Shown here: piece after piece, positions 9,176-19,200 of the stretch
How the letters are laid out: each line of letters opens with the position of its first letter
How positions within the stretch are numbered: the first letter of the stretch is position 1
Assembly (NCBI RefSeq): GCF_002850605.1
Contig: NZ_NXGB01000002.1
Coordinates: 186,001 to 250,000, forward strand
Reading direction: 5' to 3'
Source: Pasteurella oralis
GTDB lineage: Bacteria > Pseudomonadota > Gammaproteobacteria > Enterobacterales > Pasteurellaceae
Length of the DNA stretch: 64,000 nt
The notes under the pieces: model-generated
What the model saw: the letters and a program-made list of their open reading frames with translations, nothing else
What the model was told of the DNA's origin: nothing
The model's database searches: none
Translations under genes and position numbers: made by a program

Positions 9176-9793
9176 ATGTTTACAGGTATTGTACAGGGAA
9201 CTGCAAAAATTGTTTCTATTCAAGACAAGGCTAATTTTAGAACACAGACTGTGAAAATGCCACAAGAAATGCTAAAAGGATTAGAAATAGGTGCTTCAGT
9301 TGCTAATAATGGCGTTTGTTTAACTGTGACAGAAATTAAGCATGATCTGGTAAGTTTTGATTTAATGGCAGAAACATTACGTATTACAAATTTAGGCGAA
9401 TTAGTTGTTGGTGATTTTGTTAATATTGAACGAGCTATACAAATGGGAGCTGAAATTGGTGGGCATATTTTATCGGGACATGTGTATTGCACTGCGGAAG
9501 TAAAAGACATCATCGCTTCAGAAAATAATTACCAAGTTTGGTTTGAGTTGCCTAATGTAGAGGTGATGAAGTATATTCTTACCAAAGGATTTATTGCGAT
9601 TGATGGTATCAGTTTAACTATTGGTAAAGTAAAAGCGCAGCAGTTCTGTGTTAATCTTATCCCAGAAACTTTAACGCGTACTTTAATTGGACAACGTGAG
9701 TTAGGGGATAAAGTAAATATTGAGATAGATCCACAGACTCAAGCTATCGTTGATACCGTAGAGCGTTATTTAAGCTCTAAAACCATGTCATAG
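9176..9793 (+). CDS. ribE: riboflavin synthase alpha chain
   Basis: Catalyses dismutation of two 6,7-dimethyl-8-ribityllumazines to riboflavin. The 205-residue protein begins with the family hallmark MFTGIVQG, which fixes the start at 9176 behind an AAGAGAG ribosome site; an in-frame TTG at 9155 would only add seven unconserved residues. Two lumazine-binding repeats are visible, the first with NNGVCLTV and the second with IDGISLTI. No FMN riboswitch fits in the short 5' spacer shared with the divergent MATE gene. Called ribC or ribE in different species. Confidence 0.96.
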   Translation: MFTGIVQGTAKIVSIQDKANFRTQTVKMPQEMLKGLEIGASVANNGVCLTVTEIKHDLVSFDLMAETLRITNLGELVVGDFVNIERAIQMGAEIGGHILSGHVYCTAEVKDIIASENNYQVWFELPNVEVMKYILTKGFIAIDGISLTIGKVKAQQFCVNLIPETLTRTLIGQRELGDKVNIEIDPQTQAIVDTVERYLSSKTMS

Positions 9794-9809
9794 ATGATTT
9801 CAGTAAAAA

Positions 9810-9851
9810 TAAAGTGCGGTCCAAATTTTGAAAATTTTGACCGCACTTTTT
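9810..9851. terminator. terminator formed by two inverted uptake sequences
   Basis: AAAGTGCGGTC at 9811 and GACCGCACTTTTT ending at 9851 form a stem that encloses an AT-rich loop, with T runs on both strands. It lies between the convergent ribE and dolP and would serve both. Paired uptake sequences acting as terminators are well known in Haemophilus. Confidence 0.85.
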
Positions 9852-9885
9852 GTTGAACTGTTAGCCTAATATAAGCAAGAATAGA

Positions 9886-10470
9886 TTAATTTAAGTAATT
9901 GAATACTTTGACTACTTTTTTCACACCTGAAACATTACGAGCAACATCAGTTGCTGCATCTGCTTGAGCTTGTGTAACATTTCCCATCAGGAATACTTCG
10001 CCATTTTCGGTGATTACTTTGATATCAGTTGATTTTACACGTGAGTCTACCAACATTTTAGATTTAATTTCTGTTGTCGTGAAACCATCTTTAGCAATTT
10101 GTCCGAATGTAATTTGTGGTTGAATGCGAATTTGATTATAGACGTCATTTACACCTTCAACGCCTTTAGCCAAGCTAGTTGCAACTTCTGCTACATTGTC
10201 ATTTGGTGCTTGACCGATTAACAAGATACGACCACTATAGGAAACGATGTTAATACGGGCTTCAGATTTTACTTGTGCATCTTTATAAATTGCGATACGT
10301 ACTTTTTCTTCTAAAGTTTCATCATCAACTTGGGTTCCAACTGTTCTTGGATCTGTCGCTACTTTAGTTGCTACTGCGGCTGTACCCGCAATTGTTGCGG
10401 CAACACAACCTTGTAGCAAGAGAGCTGCGCCTAAAATTAAAGAGAGTTTTTTTAATGTTTTCATGTGCAT
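9886..10470 (-). CDS. dolP: BON-domain outer-membrane lipoprotein DolP (YraP)
   Basis: A division- and outer-membrane-integrity lipoprotein. The 194 residues start with a lipoprotein signal and lipobox LLLQGC (C22), followed by VAATIAGTAAVATKVATDPRTVGTQ, nearly the same as E. coli YraP. Two BON domains follow (about 52-115 and 125-190), each with the Gly-containing loop typical of the fold. The first ATG has AGGAGA at the right distance; a second ATG two codons later is possible. It is last in the conserved order lpoA-yraN-diaA-dolP. DolP of E. coli binds anionic phospholipid at division sites. Confidence 0.95.
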   Translation of the reverse strand: MHMKTLKKLSLILGAALLLQGCVAATIAGTAAVATKVATDPRTVGTQVDDETLEEKVRIAIYKDAQVKSEARINIVSYSGRILLIGQAPNDNVAEVATSLAKGVEGVNDVYNQIRIQPQITFGQIAKDGFTTTEIKSKMLVDSRVKSTDIKVITENGEVFLMGNVTQAQADAATDVARNVSGVKKVVKVFNYLN

Positions 10471-10533
10471 GATAGTTCTCCTTTATTATTCATAGTTGCA
10501 TTTAGTGTTCTTGAAATTAGCGTTATTGTCAAG

Positions 10534-11121
10534 CTATGAGTGAGAAAACAACGTGTGGTCAATAAGCTCACAAATAAGATTAACAATGAAGCAATGGCTT
10601 TCAATAATTCGACTTTCTTTTACCGCAGGAACAGAAATTTCAAGATCATTTTCAGTTAAAAAGCCTTGAATATGATCATTACCTGAGCCTGTGAGTACAA
10701 TAACATTAATTCCTTTGTTTACTGCGCTATTAATCACGTTAGTAATTAAATCTTCATTGTGAGCTAAAGGAGAAAAGGCAACAAGAATATCACCTGTTTG
10801 CGCGATGGCATTGAATTGGCGCTGAAAAGCAGTATCAGTATTATTGTCCAGCATCATTGCTGCATTAATTGCATTATCGAGACTCAATAAAGTAGAAGGA
10901 AAGCTCGGACGAGCTAATTCATAACGATTAAGTAAATTTGCAACGAGCAATTGAGCGTTAATATAAGAACGACCATTAGCACAAGCAATAATTTTATTAC
11001 CTCGAAGAAGACAATCTACAATGTGTTGAGTTGCCTGAGCAATATTATTGGGTAATAAGCTAGAAGCCGAAATGTGCGTTTGAATACTTTCAGTGTATAA
11101 ATCTTTAAGTTTTTCTAACAT
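10534..11121 (-). CDS. diaA: DnaA initiator-associating protein DiaA (SIS domain)
   Basis: A 195-residue single SIS-domain protein in the phosphoheptose-isomerase fold. In E. coli DiaA is a tetramer that binds DnaA and times replication initiation. The segments YTESIQTHISAS, NGRSYINAQLLVANLLNRYE and LICELIDHTLF align with E. coli DiaA (196 aa). The neighbourhood between yraN and dolP is diagnostic and separates it from the sedoheptulose isomerase GmhA. The gap to yraN is 5 bases. Confidence 0.93.
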   Translation of the reverse strand: MLEKLKDLYTESIQTHISASSLLPNNIAQATQHIVDCLLRGNKIIACANGRSYINAQLLVANLLNRYELARPSFPSTLLSLDNAINAAMMLDNNTDTAFQRQFNAIAQTGDILVAFSPLAHNEDLITNVINSAVNKGINVIVLTGSGNDHIQGFLTENDLEISVPAVKESRIIESHCFIVNLICELIDHTLFSHS

Positions 11122-11126
11122 AATGC

Positions 11127-11486
11127 TTAATCAAGAAAATTTATAATCCATTCAATATCTTGTGTAGTTTTACCGAAAGCAATAAGGTCAAAACGACAAT
11201 CAGTATCTTCTAAACTACGATCTTGCTGAGCAAGCCATAAATTGGCTGCATTCAGCCATTTTTGTTGTTTCTGCCAATCAACACTTTCAATTGCGGAACC
11301 AAAACAGCAATTTTGGCGTTGACGGACTTCAATAAAAACAATAGTTTGTTGATCTAACATAATTAAATCAAGTTCGCCACATTTGAAAGATTGATTAGCT
11401 GCAATAAATTGCAGACCTTGAGATTCTAAAAAGAGGCGAGCTTGGCATTCAAATCTCGCCCCTTGTTGACGCTTTAATGAGAACAT
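11127..11486 (-). CDS. yraN: UPF0102 family nuclease-fold protein YraN
   Basis: A 119-residue member of the YraN family. It has the Holliday-junction-resolvase-like fold core: the N-terminal [19 protein letters not shown] segment, then the acidic ELDLIMLD and FIEVRQRQ motifs that resemble the E/D..ExK metal site. The function is not established. It starts one base after the lpoA stop and precedes diaA by 5 bases, so it belongs to the lpoA-yraN-diaA-dolP operon. Confidence 0.92.
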   Translation of the reverse strand: MFSLKRQQGARFECQARLFLESQGLQFIAANQSFKCGELDLIMLDQQTIVFIEVRQRQNCCFGSAIESVDWQKQQKWLNAANLWLAQQDRSLEDTDCRFDLIAFGKTTQDIEWIINFLD

Positions 11487-11487
11487 T

Positions 11488-13206
11488 TTAGTTTAATGGG
11501 ATGATGCCGCCGCTTTGGTATTGGAACCAAGTCATGTCACGTTCAATATTACAGTTTGAGCCAGCACTTAACTTACCTGTTAAACCATCAATATTATAGC
11601 CTGGTACTTGGCGTAGCTCATTAAAGTGATTAATGAGCAACCATGCATCAGCGCCCATTGCATAAAGACGCATGAGTGAAAAATCACCTTTAGTGAGTTT
11701 TTCAATTTTCTTGTATTGTACTGATGTGACATCTTTAAAGAATGGAATGTCACTAAATTGTAACCCTTCCATTAATAAGCGATATTCAGGACCATTGTTA
11801 GCAGAGTTGCTACGTGAGCTAGCATATAATTTAGTTTGGCTACCGCTGTTATCAATGTTGGTTTTAATTTCTGCTAGTTGATCACTCATAGCAACAATGT
11901 AGATTCCTTGTGCGCTTTGATTCGCATTTTCTAGGCTATAAGTGATATCTGCAGCTTGAGCATAGAATTTAATATTAGCATCAGTTGCGGCGAGCTGTTG
12001 CCAGCGTACATTAAATGCTGATGCAGTACGGCGACCAAGATCGCTTTGTGGTACAAAGACTAATGGCATGCGAATACCATCTTTCCACATTTTATTTGCG
12101 GCGGATTCTGCTTCATCTTCAGGCGATAATCCGTAATAACATAATTGACCAATAGTACGTTCATTTGAAGTTGAGTTTAAAGTAAGCACATCTAGCCCTT
12201 GTACTAAGCTTGGGTTATTTAAAATTGTATCGACATTTTGCTTTAATAACGGACCAACAACGGTTTTAATACCTGCTTGCTTTACTTGATCAAGGATTTG
12301 TTCAATAGGCATTGTCATTGTATCAAATATTTGCACTTGTGCGCCTGCATTATCTTTAGAGGCATCAAATCCAGCTTTAATCGTATTTCCAATGAGTTGA
12401 CCATTGCCGCTAAGCGGGAGTAATAAGGCAACTTGTGAAAAATTCGTTTGTTGGAAGTTAAATAAACTTTGTAATTCAGTTGGGAATAAATAAGCAACAG
12501 AATGAGTTGGATATGCGGTTTTCCATTGTTGAATTGCATAACTTAACTGAGCTGGACTATTTAGGTTGTCATTGTATGCACGTGTTAATGCTAGCCAACC
12601 ACCTAATGCTGCATCACCATCTGCAGAAGCATTGTTAATGACACCACGATTGGCATTACGTAATAAAGCCCAAGTGCGGTCAATATTTGCTTGTTTACGT
12701 GCTATGTCAGATAAATATTGATCTATTTTAATTCGGGCTTTAACAGCTTCTATAGCATCATAACGATTTTCTGCAATTCGTGCGGTAATCTCATAATAGC
12801 GCGCCATTTGTGAACTACTTAATTTTGTTACATTGATCAGTTTCAATTGATTTTCAGCTACTGTATTTTGTTGTTTAACGGCTGAAATATGCGCATCGAT
12901 GATGGATTTATCTAATAATTGCTCATCAGTTAAATCTTTTAATTCAGCGAGCAGTGCTTGTGCTTGTGGTAATTTATTTTCTGTAATTAATACACGTGCA
13001 GCTAAGAGTTTATAGGTTTGTTGTTCTTCAACGTTTTGTGCCTGATACATTTTATTCATATAAAAGTCAGAGCTTGCATTGGCATCACCTTTTAAGGCAC
13101 TTGTTAAGCCAGTATTAAATAATGTGGTACAGCTGGCAAGAAAAAGAGTAAAGAAAAAAGGCATTAATCGATTTTTTAAATTAATGTGTTGTAATAGAAT
13201 AGTCAT
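11488..13206 (-). CDS. lpoA: penicillin-binding protein activator LpoA
   Basis: An outer-membrane lipoprotein that activates PBP1A for peptidoglycan synthesis. I place the start at 13206, where GGAGTAATC precedes ATG; this gives a 572-residue protein with signal peptide and lipobox ASC (C26). The open frame continues upstream to 13266 but would add 20 residues ahead of the signal. The N-terminal half is helical TPR-like. The C-terminal half is a periplasmic-binding-protein-like fold ([21 protein letters not shown] onward). Divergent from rsmI, as in H. influenzae and E. coli. An internal uptake sequence lies at 12672-12680. Confidence 0.95.
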   Translation of the reverse strand: MTILLQHINLKNRLMPFFFTLFLASCTTLFNTGLTSALKGDANASSDFYMNKMYQAQNVEEQQTYKLLAARVLITENKLPQAQALLAELKDLTDEQLLDKSIIDAHISAVKQQNTVAENQLKLINVTKLSSSQMARYYEITARIAENRYDAIEAVKARIKIDQYLSDIARKQANIDRTWALLRNANRGVINNASADGDAALGGWLALTRAYNDNLNSPAQLSYAIQQWKTAYPTHSVAYLFPTELQSLFNFQQTNFSQVALLLPLSGNGQLIGNTIKAGFDASKDNAGAQVQIFDTMTMPIEQILDQVKQAGIKTVVGPLLKQNVDTILNNPSLVQGLDVLTLNSTSNERTIGQLCYYGLSPEDEAESAANKMWKDGIRMPLVFVPQSDLGRRTASAFNVRWQQLAATDANIKFYAQAADITYSLENANQSAQGIYIVAMSDQLAEIKTNIDNSGSQTKLYASSRSNSANNGPEYRLLMEGLQFSDIPFFKDVTSVQYKKIEKLTKGDFSLMRLYAMGADAWLLINHFNELRQVPGYNIDGLTGKLSAGSNCNIERDMTWFQYQSGGIIPLN

Positions 13207-13282
13207 GATTACTCCGTTTGTTAACAACAATAGAACGATCTTACTTATCTCACTCATTAAAAGCAAATAAAAGAAGTCTCAA

Positions 13283-14128
13283 ATGAATAATTTAACAGGA
13301 ATTTTATATATTGTCGCCACGCCGATTGGTAATTTACAAGATATTACACAGCGAGCGTTAGACGTCTTTTCTCAAGTAGATTTAATTGCTGCTGAAGATA
13401 CTCGGCATAGTGGTTTGTTGTTGAGTCATTATGGAATTAAAAAACCTTTCTTTGCGTTACATGATCATAATGAACAACAAAAAGCGCATCTTTTAGTAGA
13501 GAAGTTGCAACAAGGATGCCATATTGCATTGGTTTCTGATGCGGGTACACCTTTGATTAGTGATCCAGGGTTTCACTTAGTGCGTCAATGCCGCCAAGCT
13601 GGAATTAAAGTTGTACCGCTTCCTGGTGCTTGTGCCGCAATTACTGCACTTTGTGCATCAGGTATTGCTTCAGATCGATTTTGCTTTGAAGGTTTTTTAC
13701 CCGCTAAAACGAAAGCAAGATGTGATAAATTGCAAAATTTAGTCGAAGAAGAACGCACTTTGATTTTTTATGAATCTACTCATCGTATTTTAGACACGTT
13801 AGCCGATATGGAAAAAGTCTTTGGTGCAGGGCGTTATGTAGTGTTGGCGCGTGAAATAACAAAAACTTGGGAAACTATTGTTGGTGATAATGTTGTCAAT
13901 TTGCGTCAATGGCTACAAGAAGATTTGAATAGGATAAAAGGTGAAATAGTATTAATTATTGAAGGCAAATTAAAAACGGCAGTGGAGGAGATAAATCCTC
14001 AAGCGATTAAAGCTCTTAAATTAATTAGCCAAGAATTACCATTAAAGAAAGCAGCAGCTATTGTTGCAGAATTATATAATTGTAAAAAGAATTTTTTATA
14101 TGAATATGGACTAAACCATTTTGATTAG
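13283..14128 (+). CDS. rsmI: 16S rRNA (cytidine(1402)-2'-O)-methyltransferase RsmI
   Basis: Methylates the ribose of C1402 in 16S rRNA using SAM. The 281-residue protein shows the tetrapyrrole-methylase fold: [15 protein letters not shown] at the N-terminus, [21 protein letters not shown] near residue 90, and FEGFLPAK. The C-terminal small domain is present. It is divergent from lpoA with a 76-base shared promoter region and is followed by a hairpin terminator that separates it from the accessory cassette downstream. Confidence 0.96.
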   Translation: MNNLTGILYIVATPIGNLQDITQRALDVFSQVDLIAAEDTRHSGLLLSHYGIKKPFFALHDHNEQQKAHLLVEKLQQGCHIALVSDAGTPLISDPGFHLVRQCRQAGIKVVPLPGACAAITALCASGIASDRFCFEGFLPAKTKARCDKLQNLVEEERTLIFYESTHRILDTLADMEKVFGAGRYVVLAREITKTWETIVGDNVVNLRQWLQEDLNRIKGEIVLIIEGKLKTAVEEINPQAIKALKLISQELPLKKAAAIVAELYNCKKNFLYEYGLNHFD

Positions 14129-14145
14129 TTTTTAAACTATAAAAG

Positions 14146-14181
14146 TGGTCATATTTAGTTATTGAATATGATCATTTTTTT
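14146..14181 (+). terminator. rsmI terminator
   Basis: GGTCATATT pairs with AATATGATC across a 9-base loop and is followed by seven T residues. It isolates the downstream RyR/TIR cassette from rsmI transcription. Confidence 0.8.
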
Positions 14182-14218
14182 ATTTAACTAAATAAATCTA
14201 TTTCTACTAATAAATTGT

Positions 14219-14248
14219 TTGTCTTTTATTCTTATTTTTGATTATAAT
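14219..14248 (+). promoter_or_regulatory. candidate promoter of the RyR/TIR cassette
   Basis: TTGTCT (14219-14224), an 18-bp spacer and a perfect TATAAT (14243-14248), about 100 bases before the first ATG. The leader between them is AT-rich and I see no clear operator or leader ORF in it. Confidence 0.5.
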
Positions 14249-14346
14249 CGCGTCCCTAGTTTTTATATGGGTATTTCTTAGTGCTCATTTAGTTCATTAA
14301 TCACTAGTTTTCATTTCCAATATAAAGTAATTTAAAATAAACGGAT

Positions 14347-16188
14347 ATGATGAATCAATTACATCGTAGAGCTCAAAATAAAGGCTATACTATTTATTTC
14401 CTCTTGAGTATTTTTTTCTGTCTCGGTTTATGGGGTTATAGTGAACAGCATCTCTCATTTATAGATGCGTTGTATAGCAATATTAAATTGATTGTTATTA
14501 ATGGGGAAGAACATGCACCAAACTGGCAAATAGAATTAGCACGTTTTGCTTTGCCGTTATTCACAATTGGGGCTGTAGTCAAATTATTTGTGCAAGTGAT
14601 TGGACAAAAAATAACATTTCTTAGTTTAAAGCTGTTTCCTCCACACATGGTTGTATTTAGTACAACGAAACTCGCTTTCGTTTCAAGTATTTTGGCCAAT
14701 CGTCCAGGTAAAAAGCTGTTTGTTGATATTTCTAAAGAAGGGATAGCTTATTATGGTGAGTTACCTGATCGGAATTATAAATTATTACATTTACCTGAGT
14801 TATCTTTTGAGCAACTGAATAGTTTAAATTTAAAATCAGCAGAAACGATTTATTTAGTTGCCCTACAGGATGAAACAAATATTGCATTAGCACAATCTAT
14901 CATTCCACTATTAAATCGTACTAGCAGTAAACCACGTTTGTTGATTAATGTAGCGAATCGATTGATATCACGTATTGCTAATCAAGAACATATTTTTGAA
15001 CAGTATCGTAGCGAGAAGGGGGAAATTGTATGGGGGAATGCTATTCATAGTGCGGCACGTTTACTCTTACAAAAACGCCCTCCATTACGTGAAAGTTCAT
15101 TATCGACTAATGGTATACTGCATATCGGTATTGTCGGTTTTACACGGCTTACCGGTCAATTAATTTTGAACATCATGCGTAATTGCGTCTATTTAAATAT
15201 TCATCAGATTTATTTAAGTATTTTTAGTCAACATCCTGAAGCTTATGAACAGTTTTTACAGGAAAATCCGCTTCTATTGAAAGAAAATCAGCGTAAACAA
15301 ATTTATGGTGGCGGTGGGTTTCCATTAGAAGCAAATCACTATGTATGTCGTGAGACACATATTTCTCCAGCTTTACTTACTGATGTAATAGCGAAATATG
15401 GTGAATTTAATCACATTTATGTGACAGACGATATAGACTACATGGTATTGGAAGCTTGTTACAAAATTCGTCAAAGTTTGACCGCACTTCAAGCACCAGC
15501 TTATCTTACAGCTTGTTTATTTGAAAAAGATTTGGCTTATGTGGAAAAGTTAAATTTGGTAGCTCAAGCTAATAAAGTAGAAAATCAGGATATTCATTAC
15601 TTTTCGATGATTCAAAGTAGTATTAATTATCCTTATGAAGAAGCACATGATGTATTGTCATTAATCATTCATACGGCCTATCAAGCCGTTCATAGCCGTG
15701 CTTTTCCTTCAATAAAATCTGTAGAATTTGGACCTCAATTTGCTAGTGCATTTTTAGAACATATTGATTCAGCAAACAAAGATTGGCGTGAGTCTTTACA
15801 GGAAGGATTTCGCCATTCAAATCGCTGTGCCGCTGATCATTTATTTATCAAACTAAGAGAACTTGGTTTTGAATTAGTACACCAGAAAGAGTGTGGTTCG
15901 CAAGATTTATTGATTGCAGAGTTGCATTATGCAATTCAGCAACATCTTACCTCATTGCTACGATTAGAACATCAACGTTTTTACCAAGAACGTTTAACTG
16001 ATGGTTGGCTTTATGCTAAACAGAATGATGAAAGGCAACAGCTGAACTGTAGTTTAGTTCCATTTGAGCAGATTTCTGAGTTAGAAAAACATAAAGATGA
16101 ATGTATGTTGCGTTTAATTCCTTTTATTTTGGCGCAACCAATGGTGCGGCAACACTATCAACTCAAAAAGCTTAAACAAGCTAGCTAA
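14347..16188 (+). CDS. membrane protein with Rossmann-like domains and C-terminal RyR domain
   Basis: A 613-residue protein with an unusual architecture. Two hydrophobic helices (about 14-31 and 67-86) flank a short loop, like a two-helix channel unit, but no TVGYG-type selectivity filter is present. A TrkA/RCK-like Rossmann region follows (about 100-230) whose nucleotide loop is degenerate (MVVFSTTKLAF instead of GxGxxG). A second Rossmann-like start is at 257-270 (ILHIGIVGFTRLTG). Residues about 537-597 form a RyR domain, with the pattern LEHQRFYQERLTDGWLY, LVPFEQ and a closing E-K-D-helix, as in ryanodine-receptor repeats found in bacteria. It precedes the TIR-STAND gene by 105 bases. I infer a membrane effector or sensor gated by a nucleotide-type signal. 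Two ATGs are adjacent (14347, 14350) and the ribosome site is weak. Confidence 0.85.
   Translation: MMNQLHRRAQNKGYTIYFLLSIFFCLGLWGYSEQHLSFIDALYSNIKLIVINGEEHAPNWQIELARFALPLFTIGAVVKLFVQVIGQKITFLSLKLFPPHMVVFSTTKLAFVSSILANRPGKKLFVDISKEGIAYYGELPDRNYKLLHLPELSFEQLNSLNLKSAETIYLVALQDETNIALAQSIIPLLNRTSSKPRLLINVANRLISRIANQEHIFEQYRSEKGEIVWGNAIHSAARLLLQKRPPLRESSLSTNGILHIGIVGFTRLTGQLILNIMRNCVYLNIHQIYLSIFSQHPEAYEQFLQENPLLLKENQRKQIYGGGGFPLEANHYVCRETHISPALLTDVIAKYGEFNHIYVTDDIDYMVLEACYKIRQSLTALQAPAYLTACLFEKDLAYVEKLNLVAQANKVENQDIHYFSMIQSSINYPYEEAHDVLSLIIHTAYQAVHSRAFPSIKSVEFGPQFASAFLEHIDSANKDWRESLQEGFRHSNRCAADHLFIKLRELGFELVHQKECGSQDLLIAELHYAIQQHLTSLLRLEHQRFYQERLTDGWLYAKQNDERQQLNCSLVPFEQISELEKHKDECMLRLIPFILAQPMVRQHYQLKKLKQAS
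15481..15489 (-). repeat. Hin-type DNA uptake sequence inside the RyR gene
   Basis: The minus-strand core AAGTGCGGT followed by CAAACTTTG, close to the extended Haemophilus consensus. Other cores read in the window start at 9812, 12672, 20120, 21699, 31797, 32743, 38478, 39908, 47158, 53902, 55400, 59493 and 62222 (plus), and 9840, 21018, 28183, 30768, 37281 and 62204 (minus). Their abundance assigns the genome to the Hin-uptake group of Pasteurellaceae. Confidence 0.9.
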
Positions 16189-16202
16189 TATTAATATTAG
16201 CT
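16183..16202. repeat. 20-bp perfect palindrome at the RyR gene stop
   Basis: AGCTAATATT is followed directly by its exact reverse complement AATATTAGCT. The dyad spans the stop codon of the RyR gene and opens the 105-base spacer before the TIR gene. No T run follows, so it looks more like a protein-binding dyad or a processing/attenuation hairpin than a terminator. Confidence 0.55.
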
Positions 16203-16293
16203 CATATATTTAATTTCATAATATAGCTTTAAAACGAAATAACTGTTTGTGCTATTTAATAGGATATTACATTTTGTATAAGGAAATTTAACA

Positions 16294-19200
16294 ATGACTC
16301 AATTGTTTATTAGCCATTCTAGTGTAGATAATGCTGAATCTATTGCTTTATATAATTGGCTAGGTGAACTAGGTTGGTCTTTATTTTTAGATTTAGATCC
16401 AAATAATGGTATTCAAGTTGGAGAAGAATGGCGTAAAAAGCTGGGTAATTCGATCAGTGAATGTGAAGGTATGATATTACTTATTTCTGATAATTGGCTT
16501 GTCTCTTCACATTGTTTCTCTGAATATCAGATGGCTGTGGCATTAAGTAAACCTATTTTTCCTTTAATCATTAAATCGCCTAAACATCGTATTCCACATA
16601 CTATTTTAGATAAATGGAATATCGGAAATCTTGAGATAGGTCATCCAAGAGTACATATTCCAGTGTTGTTACCATCTGGTCAATCAAGCATGGTCTCTTT
16701 TAGTCAAATTGGCTTGAATAGTTTAAAACGGGGCTTAACTTATGCGGGATTACATCCAGATTTCTTCCAATGGCCACCTTTATCACGTTATAACAATCCG
16801 CCTAGTCCGTATAAAGGATTAAAGCCACTTGAATTTGAAGACGCTGGGCTTTTATTTGGGCGAGATGGCGCAATTAAAGCATTACTGTTGGAATTACAAC
16901 GTTTACGTAAAACAACGAAAACACGTTTTGTTGCAATACAAGGAGCTTCTGGTTCAGGAAAATCTTCTTTTTTACGTGCAGGTATTTTGCCTCGACTAGC
17001 ACGTTTACAACAGCAATTTTTAGTTTTGCCACTTATTCGTCCAAATCAATTAGTATTAAGTGGTGAAAAAGGTCTAATTGAAGCATTGTTTCAACTTTGT
17101 AAAATGCTTGATATTCGGCGTACTAAGCAATCGATTGTAGCAATGGTTATGACACCAACATTACGTATTGCTTTAAAAGAGTTTTTACTTTGTATTCTGA
17201 GAAAAGCAAGAGGTTCATTAGAGTTCCAGCAAAATTCAGAATTACCTACTTTAATTATTTCAGTTGATCAGGCAGAAGAGTTATTTACTTCTTATAATGA
17301 AGAAACAAATCAATTTTTACAATTGATCGCAGAGCTAATTCATTGTGACGAACTGGATGTGATGGTGTTATCTACTATTCGTACTGATGCGTACGCTTCT
17401 TTACAGGTTGCAGAAAAATTAGAAGGAATTGATCAATATCCGTTTTCTTTACCACCTATTGCAAAAGGTGCTTATCAGCAAATTATTGAAGGACCAGCAA
17501 AGCTTTTAGAAAAAACACAAAAACCACTTTGGATTGATCCCCTATTAACTGACAGATTGTTAAAAGATTTAGAACAAGATGGAGGTAAAGACGCTTTACC
17601 TTTATTAGCCTTTACTTTAGAACGTTTATATTTAGATTATGGTCATGATGGAAAGTTAGAGCTAAAAGAATATTTGACTTTTCAAGATGAAAATACACAA
17701 CAGCATTCAGGATTAGGTGGACTGCAAGGAGCTGTTTCGATTGCTATTGATGAAGCATTAACAAAAGCGCAGCAAGATCCTCGTTTACCTAAAAACCATA
17801 ACGAGCGTATTATGCTGTTACGTCGAGCCGTGATTCCTTATCTTGCCAGTATTGATGTAAAAACACACCAACCGCACCGTAAAGTCGCTCATTATGCTGA
17901 TTTTCCAGAAGATGTACGCCCAATTATTGATTGCTTAGTTGAAAGTCGTTTATTGACGAAAGACTATAATGTGCAATTTTTAGATAATAAGCGTAAACAC
18001 AATACTGAGCGGGGGATTACAGTTGAGTTTGCTCATGAAAGTATTTTGCGTCAATGGCGTTTACTTTCGGACTGGCTAAAAGAAGATATTGCAGATTTAT
18101 TTTTGTTAGAAATGTTACAGGCTGAAACTGTCGTTTGGCTGCGCACTCAAAAACATACTGAATGGTTACGTTTAAACGGTTGTCGTTTGCAAGAAATGGA
18201 TCGCTTAGAGCAGGGAAAATTTAAAGCCTATATTACACCAGTACAACGAGAATATTTAGATTGTTGTCGTGAACAAGAACAGTTGCAACAAGTCAATGAA
18301 TTAAAAAAAGCCAGAGCACTTATTACGGCAAGATCACTTGCTTTAAAACGGGTAAAAATGAGTTTAGGTATTTCTTCTCTCTTGTTAGTGTTATCTATTG
18401 GTGTTGGCTGCTTTGCATTTGAGAAAAAACAAGAAGCAGAGCAACAAACCTTAAAATATCAAATGGAGTTAAAAAGATCAGAAACGTTATTAAGTGAGAT
18501 TGGTACTGCAGTACGTTTTCTCAACTTTGATGTACGTAATGTACTAGAGCAATATGTACCTGCTACAAAGCAAGCAGTTGTTTATCAACAGATTGAAAAA
18601 CTTATCCAAAATTTAGAACAGAACTCTTATTATAAAGAGTTAAGACAAATTGCTATGGCTTACGTTAATCAGGGAAATCACGCACTAGAATTGGGGGATG
18701 TTGATAAAGCAAGCTTTTATTATCAACGTGCATTTGACGAATTTCAGTATTTAGTAAATAAAACACCAAATGATGTAAACGCTCAGTATGATTTAGGTAT
18801 TGCTTATGAAAACTTAGGCTATCTTGCTGAAATTCAACAAGATTTAAATAAAGCGGAAGCAAATTACCAAATTACTTTTGAAATCAGGCAGAAATTGGCA
18901 AAAAAGAATCCATCAGGTTTTGATGTGCAACGTGGTTTAAGTAATATATATAAAAAATTAGGTGACATTAGTCGGCTGAAGAATCAATTTGAGCAATCTT
19001 TAGCTTATTATCTAGATGCTTTTAGTATCGATCAGGATATTTATCGAAAGGCGCCTAATAATTATGATACACAAAGGGAATTGAGCCTTTCTTATCATAA
19101 TTTGGGTAATTTAATGCAAACCCAACATCAATATATTCAAGCATTTAATTATTACCAACAAGAGCTTGCTATCATTGAAAAATTAGTTGAACGCGATCCA

